Source of the DNA: Xenophilus sp. Marseille-Q4582
GTDB lineage: Bacteria > Pseudomonadota > Gammaproteobacteria > Burkholderiales > Burkholderiaceae_C
Reading direction: 5' to 3'
DNA: 64,000 nucleotides
Assembly: GCF_916700565.1 (NCBI RefSeq)
Contig: NZ_CAKAKO010000003.1
Location: 186,001-250,000 of the forward strand
The notes under the pieces were generated by a model. That model made no database searches, had not been told where the DNA came from, and was given only the letters and a program-made list of their open reading frames with translations. The stretch's first letter is position 1. Every line of letters starts with the position of its first letter. Both the position numbers and the translations under genes were made by a program. Shown here one piece after another: positions 27,321 to 35,826 of the stretch.

Positions 27321-28841
27321 ATGGCCGCCCCCCTGCTGCTTGCCCGTCACGGCGCGATCGAGTGTTTCCTGCTTCCTGGCCTGGCCAACCGGCACGGCCT
27401 GATCACCGGCGCCACGGGCACCGGCAAGACGGTGACGCTGCAGACCCTGGCCGAGAAGCTGTCGGGCATCGGCGTGCCGGTGTTCATGGCCGACGTGAAG
27501 GGCGACCTCACGGGCATCAGCCAGGCCGGCAGCATCGGCGGCAAGATGGCCAACACGCTCCAGGAGCGCGGCATCGAACTGCCCGCGCCGCTGGCCTGCC
27601 CCGTCACGCTGTGGGACGTGTTCGGCCAACAGGGCCACCCGGTGCGTGCCACCGTCTCGGACATGGGCCCGCTGCTGCTGGCGCGCATGCTGGACCTCAA
27701 CGAGACCCAGGCCGGCGTGCTGAACCTCGTGTTCAAGATCGCCGACGACGCCGGCCTGCTGCTGCTGGACCTGAAGGACCTGCGCGCCATGCTGCAGCAC
27801 GTGGGCGACAACGCCAAGCAGTTCACCACCGCCTACGGCAACATCAGCGCCGCCAGCGTGGGTGCCATCCAGCGCGGGCTGCTGGCCATCGAATCGCAGG
27901 GCGGCGACAAGTTCTTCGGCGAGCCCATGCTCGACATCAACGACTTCATGCAGACCCAGGACGGGCGCGGGGTGGTCAACATCCTGGCGGCCGACAAGCT
28001 CATGAACTCGCCGCGGCTGTACGCCACCTTCCTGTTGTGGATGCTGTCGGAGCTGTTCGAGCAGCTGCCCGAGATCGGCGACCCCGACAAGCCCAAGCTG
28101 GCTTTTTTCTTCGACGAGGCCCACCTGCTGTTCAACGAGGCGCCCAAGGCGCTGGTCGAGCGCATCGAACTGGTGGTGCGGCTGGTGCGCTCCAAGGGCG
28201 TGGGCGTCTATTTCGTGACGCAGAACCCGCTGGACATTCCCGATTCGGTGCTGGCCCAGCTGGGCAACCGCGTGCAGCATGCGCTGCGCGCTTTCACGCC
28301 GCGCGACCAGAAGGCCGTCAAGGCCACGGCCCAGACCATGCGCCAGAAGCCGGGCCTGGACCTCGAGACCGCCATCACCGAGCTGGCCGTGGGCGAGGCG
28401 CTGGTCAGCCTGCTCGACGAAAAGGGCCGCCCCGGCATCACCGAACGCGTGTACGTGCTGCCGCCGGGCAGCCAGATCGGCCCGATCACGCCGGCCCAGC
28501 GGCAGCAGCTGATCGCCGGATCGCTGGTGGCGGGCGTGTACGAAAAGGCGGTGGACCGCGAATCGGCCTACGAAGTGCTCAAGGGCCGGGCCGAATCGGC
28601 ACCCGACGCGCCGGCCGCGGCGGGCACGCCCGCGGCAGGCAAGGCCGGCGGCGAGGACGGCGGCGGCAGCAGCTTCCTCAACGAACTGCTGTTCGGCAGC
28701 ACCGGCCCGCGCGGCGGGCGCAAGGACGGCCTGGTCCAGACCATGGCCAAGTCGGCCGTGCGCACCGTGGGCACCAATGTGGGGCGGGAAATCCTGCGCG
28801 GCGTGCTGGGCGGCATCTTCGGCGCCAAGAAGCGGCGCTGA
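27321..28841 (+). CDS. HerA-like ATPase, DUF853 family (YjgR-like)
   Basis: The 506-residue protein has the FtsK/HerA-type motor fold: Walker [12 protein letters not shown] at about 30-40, [16 protein letters not shown], a Walker B stretch [12 protein letters not shown] near 265, and [24 protein letters not shown]. It has a low-complexity Ala/Gly linker near 435 and a C-terminal basic end. Its biological role is poorly known. It stands alone, divergent from the pigment operon. Confidence 0.92.
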   Translation: MAAPLLLARHGAIECFLLPGLANRHGLITGATGTGKTVTLQTLAEKLSGIGVPVFMADVKGDLTGISQAGSIGGKMANTLQERGIELPAPLACPVTLWDVFGQQGHPVRATVSDMGPLLLARMLDLNETQAGVLNLVFKIADDAGLLLLDLKDLRAMLQHVGDNAKQFTTAYGNISAASVGAIQRGLLAIESQGGDKFFGEPMLDINDFMQTQDGRGVVNILAADKLMNSPRLYATFLLWMLSELFEQLPEIGDPDKPKLAFFFDEAHLLFNEAPKALVERIELVVRLVRSKGVGVYFVTQNPLDIPDSVLAQLGNRVQHALRAFTPRDQKAVKATAQTMRQKPGLDLETAITELAVGEALVSLLDEKGRPGITERVYVLPPGSQIGPITPAQRQQLIAGSLVAGVYEKAVDRESAYEVLKGRAESAPDAPAAAGTPAAGKAGGEDGGGSSFLNELLFGSTGPRGGRKDGLVQTMAKSAVRTVGTNVGREILRGVLGGIFGAKKRR

Positions 28842-28843
28842 AG

Positions 28844-28879
28844 GCGGCCGGGCCCGGCGAACGCCACGGCCCGGACCGC
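28844..28879 (+). terminator. Possible hairpin terminator after the DUF853 gene
   Basis: GC-rich inverted repeat GCGGCCGGGCC (28844-28854) against GGCCCGGACCGC (28868-28879), one bulged base, just after the stop at 28841. No T-run follows, so intrinsic termination is uncertain. Confidence 0.35.
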
Positions 28880-29000
28880 CATCCCGCATGCCCAGCCGGA
28901 AACCAAAGGACTAACCCCAAGGCGCACATCCAGGGGGGGTGTCGCGCAGGCATCAGTGTTGCTACGATGTTTTGACTGTTACCAAACGTCAAGCATCACC

Positions 29001-30143
29001 ATGCCTCTTCAAAGACGACGGTGGATCCAGTGGGCCGGTGCCGGGGCCTTCATCGCCAGCCTGGGCCGGGCGGCGCGCGCGCAGGCCGGGGCCGACAAGC
29101 CGGCCGTGCTCCTTGGCCAGTCCGCCCCGCTCACCGGGCCGGCCAGCGAGATCGGCCTGGCCTACGCAGCCGGCGCCAAGCTCTATGTGGATGCGTTCAA
29201 CCAGCGGCCCGACGTGCCAGTGCGCGTGGAATTGCGCCAGCTGGACGACGGCTACGCGGCGGAGCGCGCCGCCGCCAACGCCCGGCGCCTGCTGCAGGAC
29301 GGGGCGGCCGCCCTCTTCGGCTTCGTGGGCACCGCCAGCACCGCGGCCGCGGCCGCCGTGGCGCAGCAGCAGGGCGCGGTCTTCTTCGGCCCCTTCGCCG
29401 CGCCCGACACGCTGCGCGGCCCGGCCCATCCGCAGGTCTACCTGGTACGGCCCGGCATGGCCGACGAGGCCTTCAAGATGGTGCAGCACTGCGCCACCAT
29501 CGGCCTCACGCGCATCGCCGTGGTGGGCGATGACGATGCCATGGGCCGCGCCGGCCTGGAGGCCGTGCAGCATGCAGTGGGCGAGCTGAAGCTGCCGCCT
29601 CCCGTGGCCACCGCGCTGCTGTCCGCCCAGGCGCAGAGCGTGGACGCGGCCGTGGCCGCCGTGCAGAAGGCGCAGCCGCAGGCCATCATCCAGGCCTCGC
29701 TGTTCCAGAACACCGCGGCCTTCATCCAGAAGATGCGCCAGACCGGCTATGCCGGCAATTTCCTCAGCTTCTCGGCCGTGGGCGTGGGCCCGCTCTTCTT
29801 CGCACTGGACAAGCAGATCCGCGGCGTGGTGGTCTCGCAGGTCGTGCCCTCGCCGGGCAACCGCGCCATCCCGGTCGTGCGCGAATACCTGGCCGCCATC
29901 GAGCAGTCCGACCAGGGCGCGGGCTATGAAAGCCTGGAAGGCTTCATCGCCGCCAAGACGCTGTGCGAAGCCGTGCGCCGCACCGGCCGCGGCGCCACCA
30001 GCGCCGCGCTGGCGCGCACCCTGGCCGGCATGACGCACTACGCCGTGGGCGGCTTCCGCCTGAACCTGCGCGCCGGCGTGCGCGAGGCCACCACCGCCAT
30101 CGAACTGGTCTCCATCAGCGCCGACGGACGCATCATCCGCTGA
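29001..30143 (+). CDS. ABC transporter substrate-binding protein, Leu/Ile/Val (LivK) type
   Basis: Periplasmic binding protein of 380 residues. The N-terminus has a twin-arginine-like signal (QRRRWIQWAGAGAF, ending near ARAQA), followed by the type I binding fold: VLLGQSAPLTGPASEIG, AVFFGPFAAPDTLRG and RIAVVGDDDAMGRAGLEA. Permease and ATPase genes are absent on both sides, so it is an orphan binding protein, as is common in Comamonadaceae. The ATG at 29001 was chosen because it begins the signal peptide. Confidence 0.88.
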   Translation: MPLQRRRWIQWAGAGAFIASLGRAARAQAGADKPAVLLGQSAPLTGPASEIGLAYAAGAKLYVDAFNQRPDVPVRVELRQLDDGYAAERAAANARRLLQDGAAALFGFVGTASTAAAAAVAQQQGAVFFGPFAAPDTLRGPAHPQVYLVRPGMADEAFKMVQHCATIGLTRIAVVGDDDAMGRAGLEAVQHAVGELKLPPPVATALLSAQAQSVDAAVAAVQKAQPQAIIQASLFQNTAAFIQKMRQTGYAGNFLSFSAVGVGPLFFALDKQIRGVVVSQVVPSPGNRAIPVVREYLAAIEQSDQGAGYESLEGFIAAKTLCEAVRRTGRGATSAALARTLAGMTHYAVGGFRLNLRAGVREATTAIELVSISADGRIIR

Positions 30144-30164
30144 AGGCGCAGAAAAGCCCCGCCA

Positions 30165-30875
30165 TCAGCGCCCAAGGGCGGCCAGCGCGTCGAAGTCCAG
30201 GATGTCCACGCGCCGGTAGCCCAGGCGAATCACGCCCTCGGCCGCCAGCGCGTTGAGCTGCGCCGACAGCGTCTGGCGCGTCACGCCCAGCATCATGGCC
30301 AGCGCCTCCTGCGGCAGCACGACGCGCGGGCGGGCATTGGCGGCCTGCGTCGCGTCGCCGCGCGCCAGCGACAGCAGGCGCCGCGCCACGCGCGCCCGCA
30401 GGTCGCGCAGCGTGTTGTCTTCGGCCAGCCCGTAGAGCAGCCGCACGCGACCCGCGAGCAGGCGGGCCATGGCGTTGGCGAAGGACGCATCGCGCATCAG
30501 CCGCGCGAAGGCCTCGGGCGGCACCGCCAGCACCGTGATGGCCGACAGCGCCGTGGCGTCGTGCGTGCGCGGCGCGCCGTCGATCAGCGTGATCTCTCCG
30601 AACCAGTTGCCCGGCTCCAGCACGGCCAGGATCGCCTCGCGCCCGTCGCCGCGCAGGGTCGACGACTTGATCGTGCCCGCGGCCAGCCCGTAGAAGCCGC
30701 TGCCGGCGGCGCCGGCCGGGTCGCCCTGGCGGAACAGCATCTCGCCGCGGCGCAGGTGCAGCAGCTCGGCCGCGCCGACCAGCGCCTCGCGCTGGCTGCG
30801 TGACAGCGAAGCGAACCAGGGATTGCCGAGAAAAGCGCTGCGCTGGGCAGCCGTGAGGCGGGGAGCCTGGGCCAT
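30165..30875 (-). CDS. Crp/Fnr-family transcriptional regulator
   Basis: The 236-residue protein has a cyclic-nucleotide-binding-like domain (LHLRRGEMLFRQGDP, then GNWFGEITLIDGAPRTHDA) and a C-terminal winged helix with VLPQEALAMMLGVTRQTLSAQLNALAAEGVIRLGYRRVDILD. No cysteine set for an FNR-type Fe-S cluster is visible in the N-terminus. ATG 30875 is preceded by AAGGAG-like sequence. The effector and targets are unknown. It is convergent with the binding-protein gene. Confidence 0.9.
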   Translation of the reverse strand: MAQAPRLTAAQRSAFLGNPWFASLSRSQREALVGAAELLHLRRGEMLFRQGDPAGAAGSGFYGLAAGTIKSSTLRGDGREAILAVLEPGNWFGEITLIDGAPRTHDATALSAITVLAVPPEAFARLMRDASFANAMARLLAGRVRLLYGLAEDNTLRDLRARVARRLLSLARGDATQAANARPRVVLPQEALAMMLGVTRQTLSAQLNALAAEGVIRLGYRRVDILDFDALAALGR

Positions 30876-30984
30876 GTCGCAAAGGAGTCTGAAGCGCGGT
30901 CGGGGCGGGTAAACGCGGGCCCCGGATTGTCCGATTTCGGACAGTTGCACGCCAGCGGCCGGCCTAAAGTGGCCGCCAGTCACA

Positions 30985-31250
30985 AGGGCCTGTGAACGCT
31001 ATGGAAGGGGTCGCGAAGCTCATCCCAGCCCGCCCATCAAGGCGCGCGACGCCGTGCGTGTGTGTACACGCACAAGGAGCGCAACGCCGAGGGGCGGGTT
31101 GGGATGAACTTCCCTTCCGGTTGCTTCGCCAAGGGGCCGTCTGCGGCGTTGCCCGCGCTGGCAAGGCGTCAGCCTTGCTGCGCGCGGGCGCCTTGCATCC
31201 AGCCCCTTGGCGAAGCAACGCGATCCCCTTCCATAGCGTTCACAGGCCCT
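30985..31250. repeat. 266-bp nested inverted-repeat element (MITE-like or structured RNA)
   Basis: Outer arms are a perfect 26-bp inverted repeat (30985-31010 and 31225-31250), with further pairing after a one-base bulge. Inside are two more hairpins: 31017-31035 with 31092-31110 (17 of 19 match), tipped by GTGCGTGT / ACACGCAC at 31054-31073, and a perfect 17-bp pair 31121-31137 with 31202-31218. The whole folds as a three-way, cloverleaf-like structure. It carries no gene and no clear target duplication. It occupies most of the 407-bp gap between the Crp-like gene and the HD-domain gene. Confidence 0.8.
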
Positions 31251-31282
31251 CGCCCCCACGACCCGACACCGGAGACACAGCG

Positions 31283-31879
31283 ATGAATGCAAGAGCCCAG
31301 TTCGTACGCATGGAAGACAGCACGCGCGAGGACTGGCAGGCCATCGGCGGCGAATTCATGCAGTTCGCCCAGGGCCTGCCCGAGCGCGTGATGGCGCACC
31401 TCAAGATCCTCGAAGGCGACTACGGCGGCTTCCCGGTCGACCGCTACACCCATTCGCTGCAGACCGCCACGCGCGCGCTGCGCGACGGCCGCGACGAGGA
31501 GTACGTGGTGTGCGCGCTGCTGCACGACATCGGCGACACGCTGGGCAGCTTCAACCACCCCGACATCGCGGCCGCCATCCTGCAGCCCTTCGTGAGCGAG
31601 GCCAACCACTGGATGGTCAAGCACCACGGCATCTTCCAGGGCCACTACTTCTTCCACCACATCGGCCTGGACCGCGACCTGCGCGACCAGTTCCGCGCCC
31701 ATCCGCACTACGAGCGCACGGCCGAGTTCTGCGCCCTGTACGACAACCCGGCCTTCGACCCCCGGGCCGAAACCCTGCCCATCAGCGAGTTCGCGCCGAT
31801 GCTGCGCCGCGTGATGGCCCAGCCGCGCCAGAGCCTCTACAAGGACGCGCTCAAGCAGCCCGCCGAGGCGGCGGCCTGA
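31283..31879 (+). CDS. HD-domain protein (PhnZ/MIOX-like metal hydrolase or oxygenase)
   Basis: The 198-residue protein has the HD metal motif: YTHSLQTATRA (His57), LLHDIGD (His81-Asp82), and later HHG and HYFFHH segments supplying further ligands. The layout resembles predicted HD phosphohydrolases and also mixed-valence di-iron oxygenases of the PhnZ/MIOX group; the sequence does not decide. It starts 33 bp after the structured repeat. The class II aldolase gene follows 109 bp downstream on the same strand. Confidence 0.78.
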   Translation: MNARAQFVRMEDSTREDWQAIGGEFMQFAQGLPERVMAHLKILEGDYGGFPVDRYTHSLQTATRALRDGRDEEYVVCALLHDIGDTLGSFNHPDIAAAILQPFVSEANHWMVKHHGIFQGHYFFHHIGLDRDLRDQFRAHPHYERTAEFCALYDNPAFDPRAETLPISEFAPMLRRVMAQPRQSLYKDALKQPAEAAA

Positions 31880-31988
31880 CCCGCCCCTGCCCGAGGCCGC
31901 ACGCGTCCGGCACGAACGCCTTTCTGCCCTTCTTTCCGCCCCCTTTCACCGACCTGCACGCCGCCGCCCCCCGGCAAGGAGACATCCC

Positions 31989-32771
31989 ATGAACGCCCTC
32001 ACATCCGCCGAAGCCCAGCAGATCCGCCAGGTCCGCGACCAGGTGTCCGACGAGGAATGGCAGCTGCGCGTCGACCTTGCCGCCTGCTACCGCCTGGTGG
32101 CGCTGTACGGCTGGAGCGACCTGGTCTTCACGCACATCAGCGCCCGCATCCCGGGGCCGGAGCATCACTTCCTCATCAACCCCTACGGGCTGATGTTCGA
32201 CGAAATCACCGCGTCCAGCCTGGTGAAGGTGGACATGGCGTGCAACAAGCTCATCGACTCGCCCTACCCGGTCAACCCGGCCGGCTTCGTGATCCACAGC
32301 TGCATCCATGCCGCGCGAGAAGACGTGCAGTGCGTCCTGCACACGCACAGTCGCGCAGGCGTGGCCGTGAGCGCGCAGAAATGCGGCGTGCTTCCGATCA
32401 GCCAGCAGAGCACCTTCGTGCTGGCCTCGCTGGCCTACCACGACTACGAGGGCGTGGCCGTGCGCGACGACGAGCAGCCGCGACTGCAGCAGGACCTGGG
32501 CGGCAACAACTATCTGATGCTGCGCAACCATGGCTTGCTCACCGTGGGCAAGACCGTGGCCGATGCCTTCTTGCACATGTACACCTTCGAGAACGCCTGC
32601 CGCATCCAGATCGACGCCCAGGCCGGCGGCGAACTGGTGCAGGTGAATCCGCAGATCCTGCAGGGCCTCACGCAGGTCATGAAGAAGGTCACCACGGGCC
32701 TGGGCGCCAACATCGCCTGGCCGGCCTTGCTGCGCAAGCTGGACCGCGAAAGCCCGGGCTACGCGCAGTAG
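31989..32771 (+). CDS. Class II aldolase/adducin family protein
   Basis: Zn-dependent fold of 260 residues. Visible are the substrate loop (VFTHISARIPG), the metal-binding HTHSRAG motif, and LRNHGLLTVGKTVADAFLHMYTFENAC, where the later His completes the site. Members cleave or decarboxylate sugar phosphates and related hydroxyacids; the substrate here is unknown. AAGGAG lies about 8 bp before the ATG. It is convergent with a LysR gene 25 bp downstream. Confidence 0.9.
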   Translation: MNALTSAEAQQIRQVRDQVSDEEWQLRVDLAACYRLVALYGWSDLVFTHISARIPGPEHHFLINPYGLMFDEITASSLVKVDMACNKLIDSPYPVNPAGFVIHSCIHAAREDVQCVLHTHSRAGVAVSAQKCGVLPISQQSTFVLASLAYHDYEGVAVRDDEQPRLQQDLGGNNYLMLRNHGLLTVGKTVADAFLHMYTFENACRIQIDAQAGGELVQVNPQILQGLTQVMKKVTTGLGANIAWPALLRKLDRESPGYAQ

Positions 32772-32796
32772 GACCGAGGCCGGGCAGGCTCCTGCC

Positions 32797-33687
32797 TCAG
32801 GAATCGGCAAACGACCGGAGCACGTCCAGCACGGCCAGCACCGCGGGCCCCGGCGCCGGCGCGCGGCGATGGGCCAGCGCCATCGGCCGCATCAACGGCG
32901 GCGACAGGTGGCGAATCTGCACGCCCAGCGCCAGGCGTTCGTCTTTCACCTCTTCCAGCGGCAGGATGGCGGCACTCTGGCTCGCGGCAGCGAGACTCTT
33001 CAAGGCGCCCGGATAGCTCAGCGTGAGAAAGGGCCGCGGGTTGTAGCCCGCCCTGCCGAACCATGCCGCGATCAGCCCATGCATCTGTGTGGCCGGCGCG
33101 AACGACGCCCAGCGGCGCGCCGCCAGCCAATCGGGAGTGACCTGGGACGGCGCCTCCCACGAAGCGGGCAGCAACACGACCATGGCATCGTTGCGCCAGG
33201 GCTCCATGCGGACGGCCGCCACGTCGGCCTGAGGACTGGCGACGATTCCGATATCCAGCGTGCCGGCCTGCAGCCGCCGCATGGCATCGGCCGAGCCTGT
33301 CGCGTCCAGCCGCACTTCCACGCCTGGGCTGCGGGCCGCCAGCGCCTCGAGGATCAGCGGCAGCAGGCGCGTGCTGACACCGGCCGAGACGCCGATGCGC
33401 ACCAGCCCCTCTTTGCCTGCGGCGCGGCGGCGGACGCGCTCGACCAGGTCATCGCTCGCCTCCAGCAGCTTGCGGCCTTCCTGTACCAGCGCCTCGCCAG
33501 CCGGCGTCAGTTCGGCCTGACGGCGTCCGCGCACGAGCAGCACGGCGTCCAGCCGGGACTCCAGTTCCTTGATGTGCAGGCTGACCGTGGGGGGCGCCAG
33601 GTGCAGCGCCTGCGCCGCCGCCGCGAAGGTACCCAGGTCGGCGATGGCGATCAGGGTTTGCAACTGGTCCAGGTTGAGATTACGCAT
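32797..33687 (-). CDS. LysR-family transcriptional regulator
   Basis: The 296-residue protein has an N-terminal winged helix (LDQLQTLIAIADLGTFAAAAQALHLAPPTVSLHIKELE, by its ends at residues 6-44) and a periplasmic-binding-like effector domain. The ATG at 33687 is followed by the standard LysR start pattern. Upstream, TTGAATTCAA at 33712-33721 may be part of an operator. Targets are unknown; the neighbouring aldolase and the SPFH gene are candidates. Confidence 0.93.
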   Translation of the reverse strand: MRNLNLDQLQTLIAIADLGTFAAAAQALHLAPPTVSLHIKELESRLDAVLLVRGRRQAELTPAGEALVQEGRKLLEASDDLVERVRRRAAGKEGLVRIGVSAGVSTRLLPLILEALAARSPGVEVRLDATGSADAMRRLQAGTLDIGIVASPQADVAAVRMEPWRNDAMVVLLPASWEAPSQVTPDWLAARRWASFAPATQMHGLIAAWFGRAGYNPRPFLTLSYPGALKSLAAASQSAAILPLEEVKDERLALGVQIRHLSPPLMRPMALAHRRAPAPGPAVLAVLDVLRSFADS

Positions 33688-33990
33688 CAGGCTTTCTGAT
33701 GCTCAGTGTCATTGAATTCAACTTTACGGATCTTAGCCGGCGCACGAGCATGAGGTCCCATGAACAGCTCACCGCCCTGCAGGGACTCGGGACACGGACC
33801 CCGGGAAGACGAAAAGGCCGCATCGGTGCCCCACGTCCCAGCGGGCGGCTGGGCCAAGGCCCGGCGTGCGCTGCGCGTCGGCCTGCAGACCTGCTGCACC
33901 GCACTGGAACGGGCCGAGGAGCGGATCATCGAGAGCTTCCGCCCGGCTTCCGCCCGCCACCGGGCGGTGGCTGAACGGCGGCCCGCGCGC
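33688..33990. other. Gap between LysR and SPFH genes
   Basis: The first 50 bases next to the LysR start are AT-rich and contain the perfect palindrome TTGAATTCAA (33712-33721), a plausible LysR operator or promoter part. An open plus-strand frame from 33760 encodes a helical-looking segment ([24 protein letters not shown]), but it has no stop before it runs antisense through the SPFH gene to 34881. No gene can be supported. Confidence 0.4.
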
Positions 33991-34866
33991 TCAGCCCTGG
34001 GCCTTGATCGAGCCGCCCGCCTGCACCATCGGCTGCGCGCCGCGGTCGCTGCACAGCACCACCAGCAGGTTGCTCACCATCTGCGCCTTGTGCTCCTCGT
34101 TGAGCTGCACCACGCCGCTTTTCTGCAGGTCGGCCAGCGCCATTTCCACCATGCCGACGGCGCCCGCGACGATGCGGGTGCGCGCGGCGATCACGGCATT
34201 GGCCTGCTGGCGCTGCAGCATGGCCTGGGCGATCTCGGGCGCGTAGGCCAGGTGGCTGATGCGTGCCTCGCGCACGCGCACGCCCGCGTCGGCCAGGCGC
34301 TCGGCCAGCTCGGCCTGCAGGTGTTCGCTGATCTCGGCCGCATGGCCGCGCAGCGAAAGCTGGCCCTCGTCGGTGCTGTCGTACGGGTAGCTGGTGGCCA
34401 TCGAGCGCAGGGCCGATTCGGACTGCACGTGCACGAAGTCCTCGTAGTCGTCCACGTTGTAGACGGCCTCCGACGCATCCACCACTTCCCACACGATCAC
34501 GGCGGCGATCTCGATCGGACTGCCTTCCAGGTCGTTGACCTTGAGCACGCCGCTTTCGAAGTTGCGCACGCGCAGGCTGATCTTGCGCTGGCCGAAGAAG
34601 ATGTTGTTCCAGCGCAGCCCGGTCTGCTTGACGGTGCCCACGTACTTGCCGAACAGCTCCAGCACCACCGCCTGGTTGGGCTCGACGGTGTAGAGCCCCT
34701 TGACGACGACCAGGAGCAGCACGCCAGCAGTGATCAGCGGCACCAGCCCGCCCATCTGGCGCATCTGGCCTGGCGCCAGGAACAGGTAGAGGGCGCCCAG
34801 GAGGACGGCCGCGGCCAGCACCAGGAGGGGAATGCCCGGGAGGGAGTTCTTGCTGCGTTCCTGCAT
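33991..34866 (-). CDS. SPFH/Band 7 (prohibitin-like) membrane protein
   Basis: The 291-residue protein has two N-terminal hydrophobic helices (about 11-32 and 42-58), then the SPFH domain: [61 protein letters not shown], and a coiled region ([32 protein letters not shown], by its ends at about 200-231). The family organises membrane microdomains. A slightly polar C-terminus (AGGSIKAQG) ends it. No partner NfeD gene is adjacent. Confidence 0.9.
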   Translation of the reverse strand: MQERSKNSLPGIPLLVLAAAVLLGALYLFLAPGQMRQMGGLVPLITAGVLLLVVVKGLYTVEPNQAVVLELFGKYVGTVKQTGLRWNNIFFGQRKISLRVRNFESGVLKVNDLEGSPIEIAAVIVWEVVDASEAVYNVDDYEDFVHVQSESALRSMATSYPYDSTDEGQLSLRGHAAEISEHLQAELAERLADAGVRVREARISHLAYAPEIAQAMLQRQQANAVIAARTRIVAGAVGMVEMALADLQKSGVVQLNEEHKAQMVSNLLVVLCSDRGAQPMVQAGGSIKAQG

Positions 34867-35072
34867 GGTTGGGAGGTGTGATCTGAAGGGGCGCGGGGCC
34901 GTGCGGAAGATCGCCGCATGCTAAGCGAGGCCCCGGCGCCGCCATGTGGGTGCGCATGCCGCGCGGGTGAACGCGCGGCGCCCGCCGCCGCGGGCGCCCG
35001 GGCCCGAAGTTAGGATAACGGCCGTTCCGTGGCCCCAGCGCCTTGCATCCTCCCCGCTGCCGCTCATCGACC

Positions 35073-35825
35073 ATGTCCCTGCCCCTGCCCTCGCCGGCCC
35101 TGCGCCAGGCTTTCGCGCCCACGGGCGTGTTGCGCGCCTCCATCAACCTCGGCAATCCCATCCTCGCGGGCCGCCATGCGGACAGCGGCGAGCTGTTCGG
35201 CGTGTCGGTGGACCTGGCCCGCGCATTGGCGGCCGCGCTGGACGCGCCGCTGGAACTGCTGCCTTTCGAGAAGGCCATGAAATCGGTCGAGGCCGTGAAG
35301 GGCGAAGCCGCCGACGTGGGCTTCTTCGCCGTCGACCCGGCGCGCAGCGAAGGGCTGCGTTTCTCGGCGCCCTATGTGCTGATCGAAGGCAGCTACCTGG
35401 TGCGCGCCGACTCGCCGCTGCAAGGCAACGCCGAGGTCGACCGCGCGGGCACGGGCATCGCTGTCGGCGTGGGCAGCGCCTACGACCTGTTCCTCACGCG
35501 CGAGATCGGCCAGGCGCACATCGAACGCGTTCCCAGCGCCGATGCGGTGCGCGAGGCGCTCATCGGCGGCCAGGTGGAAGTGGCCGCGGGCATCCGCCAG
35601 CTGCTCGAAGGCTGGGCGGCGGCCGACGCCTCGCTGCGCATGCTGCCGGGCCGCTTCATGCAGATCCAGCAGGCGATGGGCCTGCCGGCCTCGCGCGGCG
35701 CCGAGGCCGCCGCCGCGCTGGCGGGGTTCGTGGAACGGATGAAGGCCAGCGGCTTCGTGGCCGACGCGCTGGCGCGCCACGGCATCGTGGGCGCGAGCGT
35801 GGCGCCGGCCGCGGCCGGCGCCTGA
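35073..35825 (+). CDS. Solute-binding-protein family 3-like protein without a signal peptide
   Basis: The 250-residue protein has the type 3 periplasmic-binding fold: LRASINLGNPILAGR, GELFGVSVDLARALAAAL, LLPFEKAMKSVEAVKGEAADVGFFAVDP and RSEGLRFSAPYVLIEGSYLV. Neither the start at 35073 nor an upstream one at 35043 offers an export signal, so it is probably cytosolic and may be an enzyme or sensor using this fold. The next gene starts one base after the stop, so they are probably one operon. Confidence 0.85.
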   Translation: MSLPLPSPALRQAFAPTGVLRASINLGNPILAGRHADSGELFGVSVDLARALAAALDAPLELLPFEKAMKSVEAVKGEAADVGFFAVDPARSEGLRFSAPYVLIEGSYLVRADSPLQGNAEVDRAGTGIAVGVGSAYDLFLTREIGQAHIERVPSADAVREALIGGQVEVAAGIRQLLEGWAAADASLRMLPGRFMQIQQAMGLPASRGAEAAAALAGFVERMKASGFVADALARHGIVGASVAPAAAGA

Positions 35826-35826
35826 G

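Noticed and set aside
33760-34881. Open plus-strand frame beginning in the LysR-SPFH gap
   Set aside because: The first 70 codons look helical, but the frame has no stop and continues antisense through the SPFH gene.
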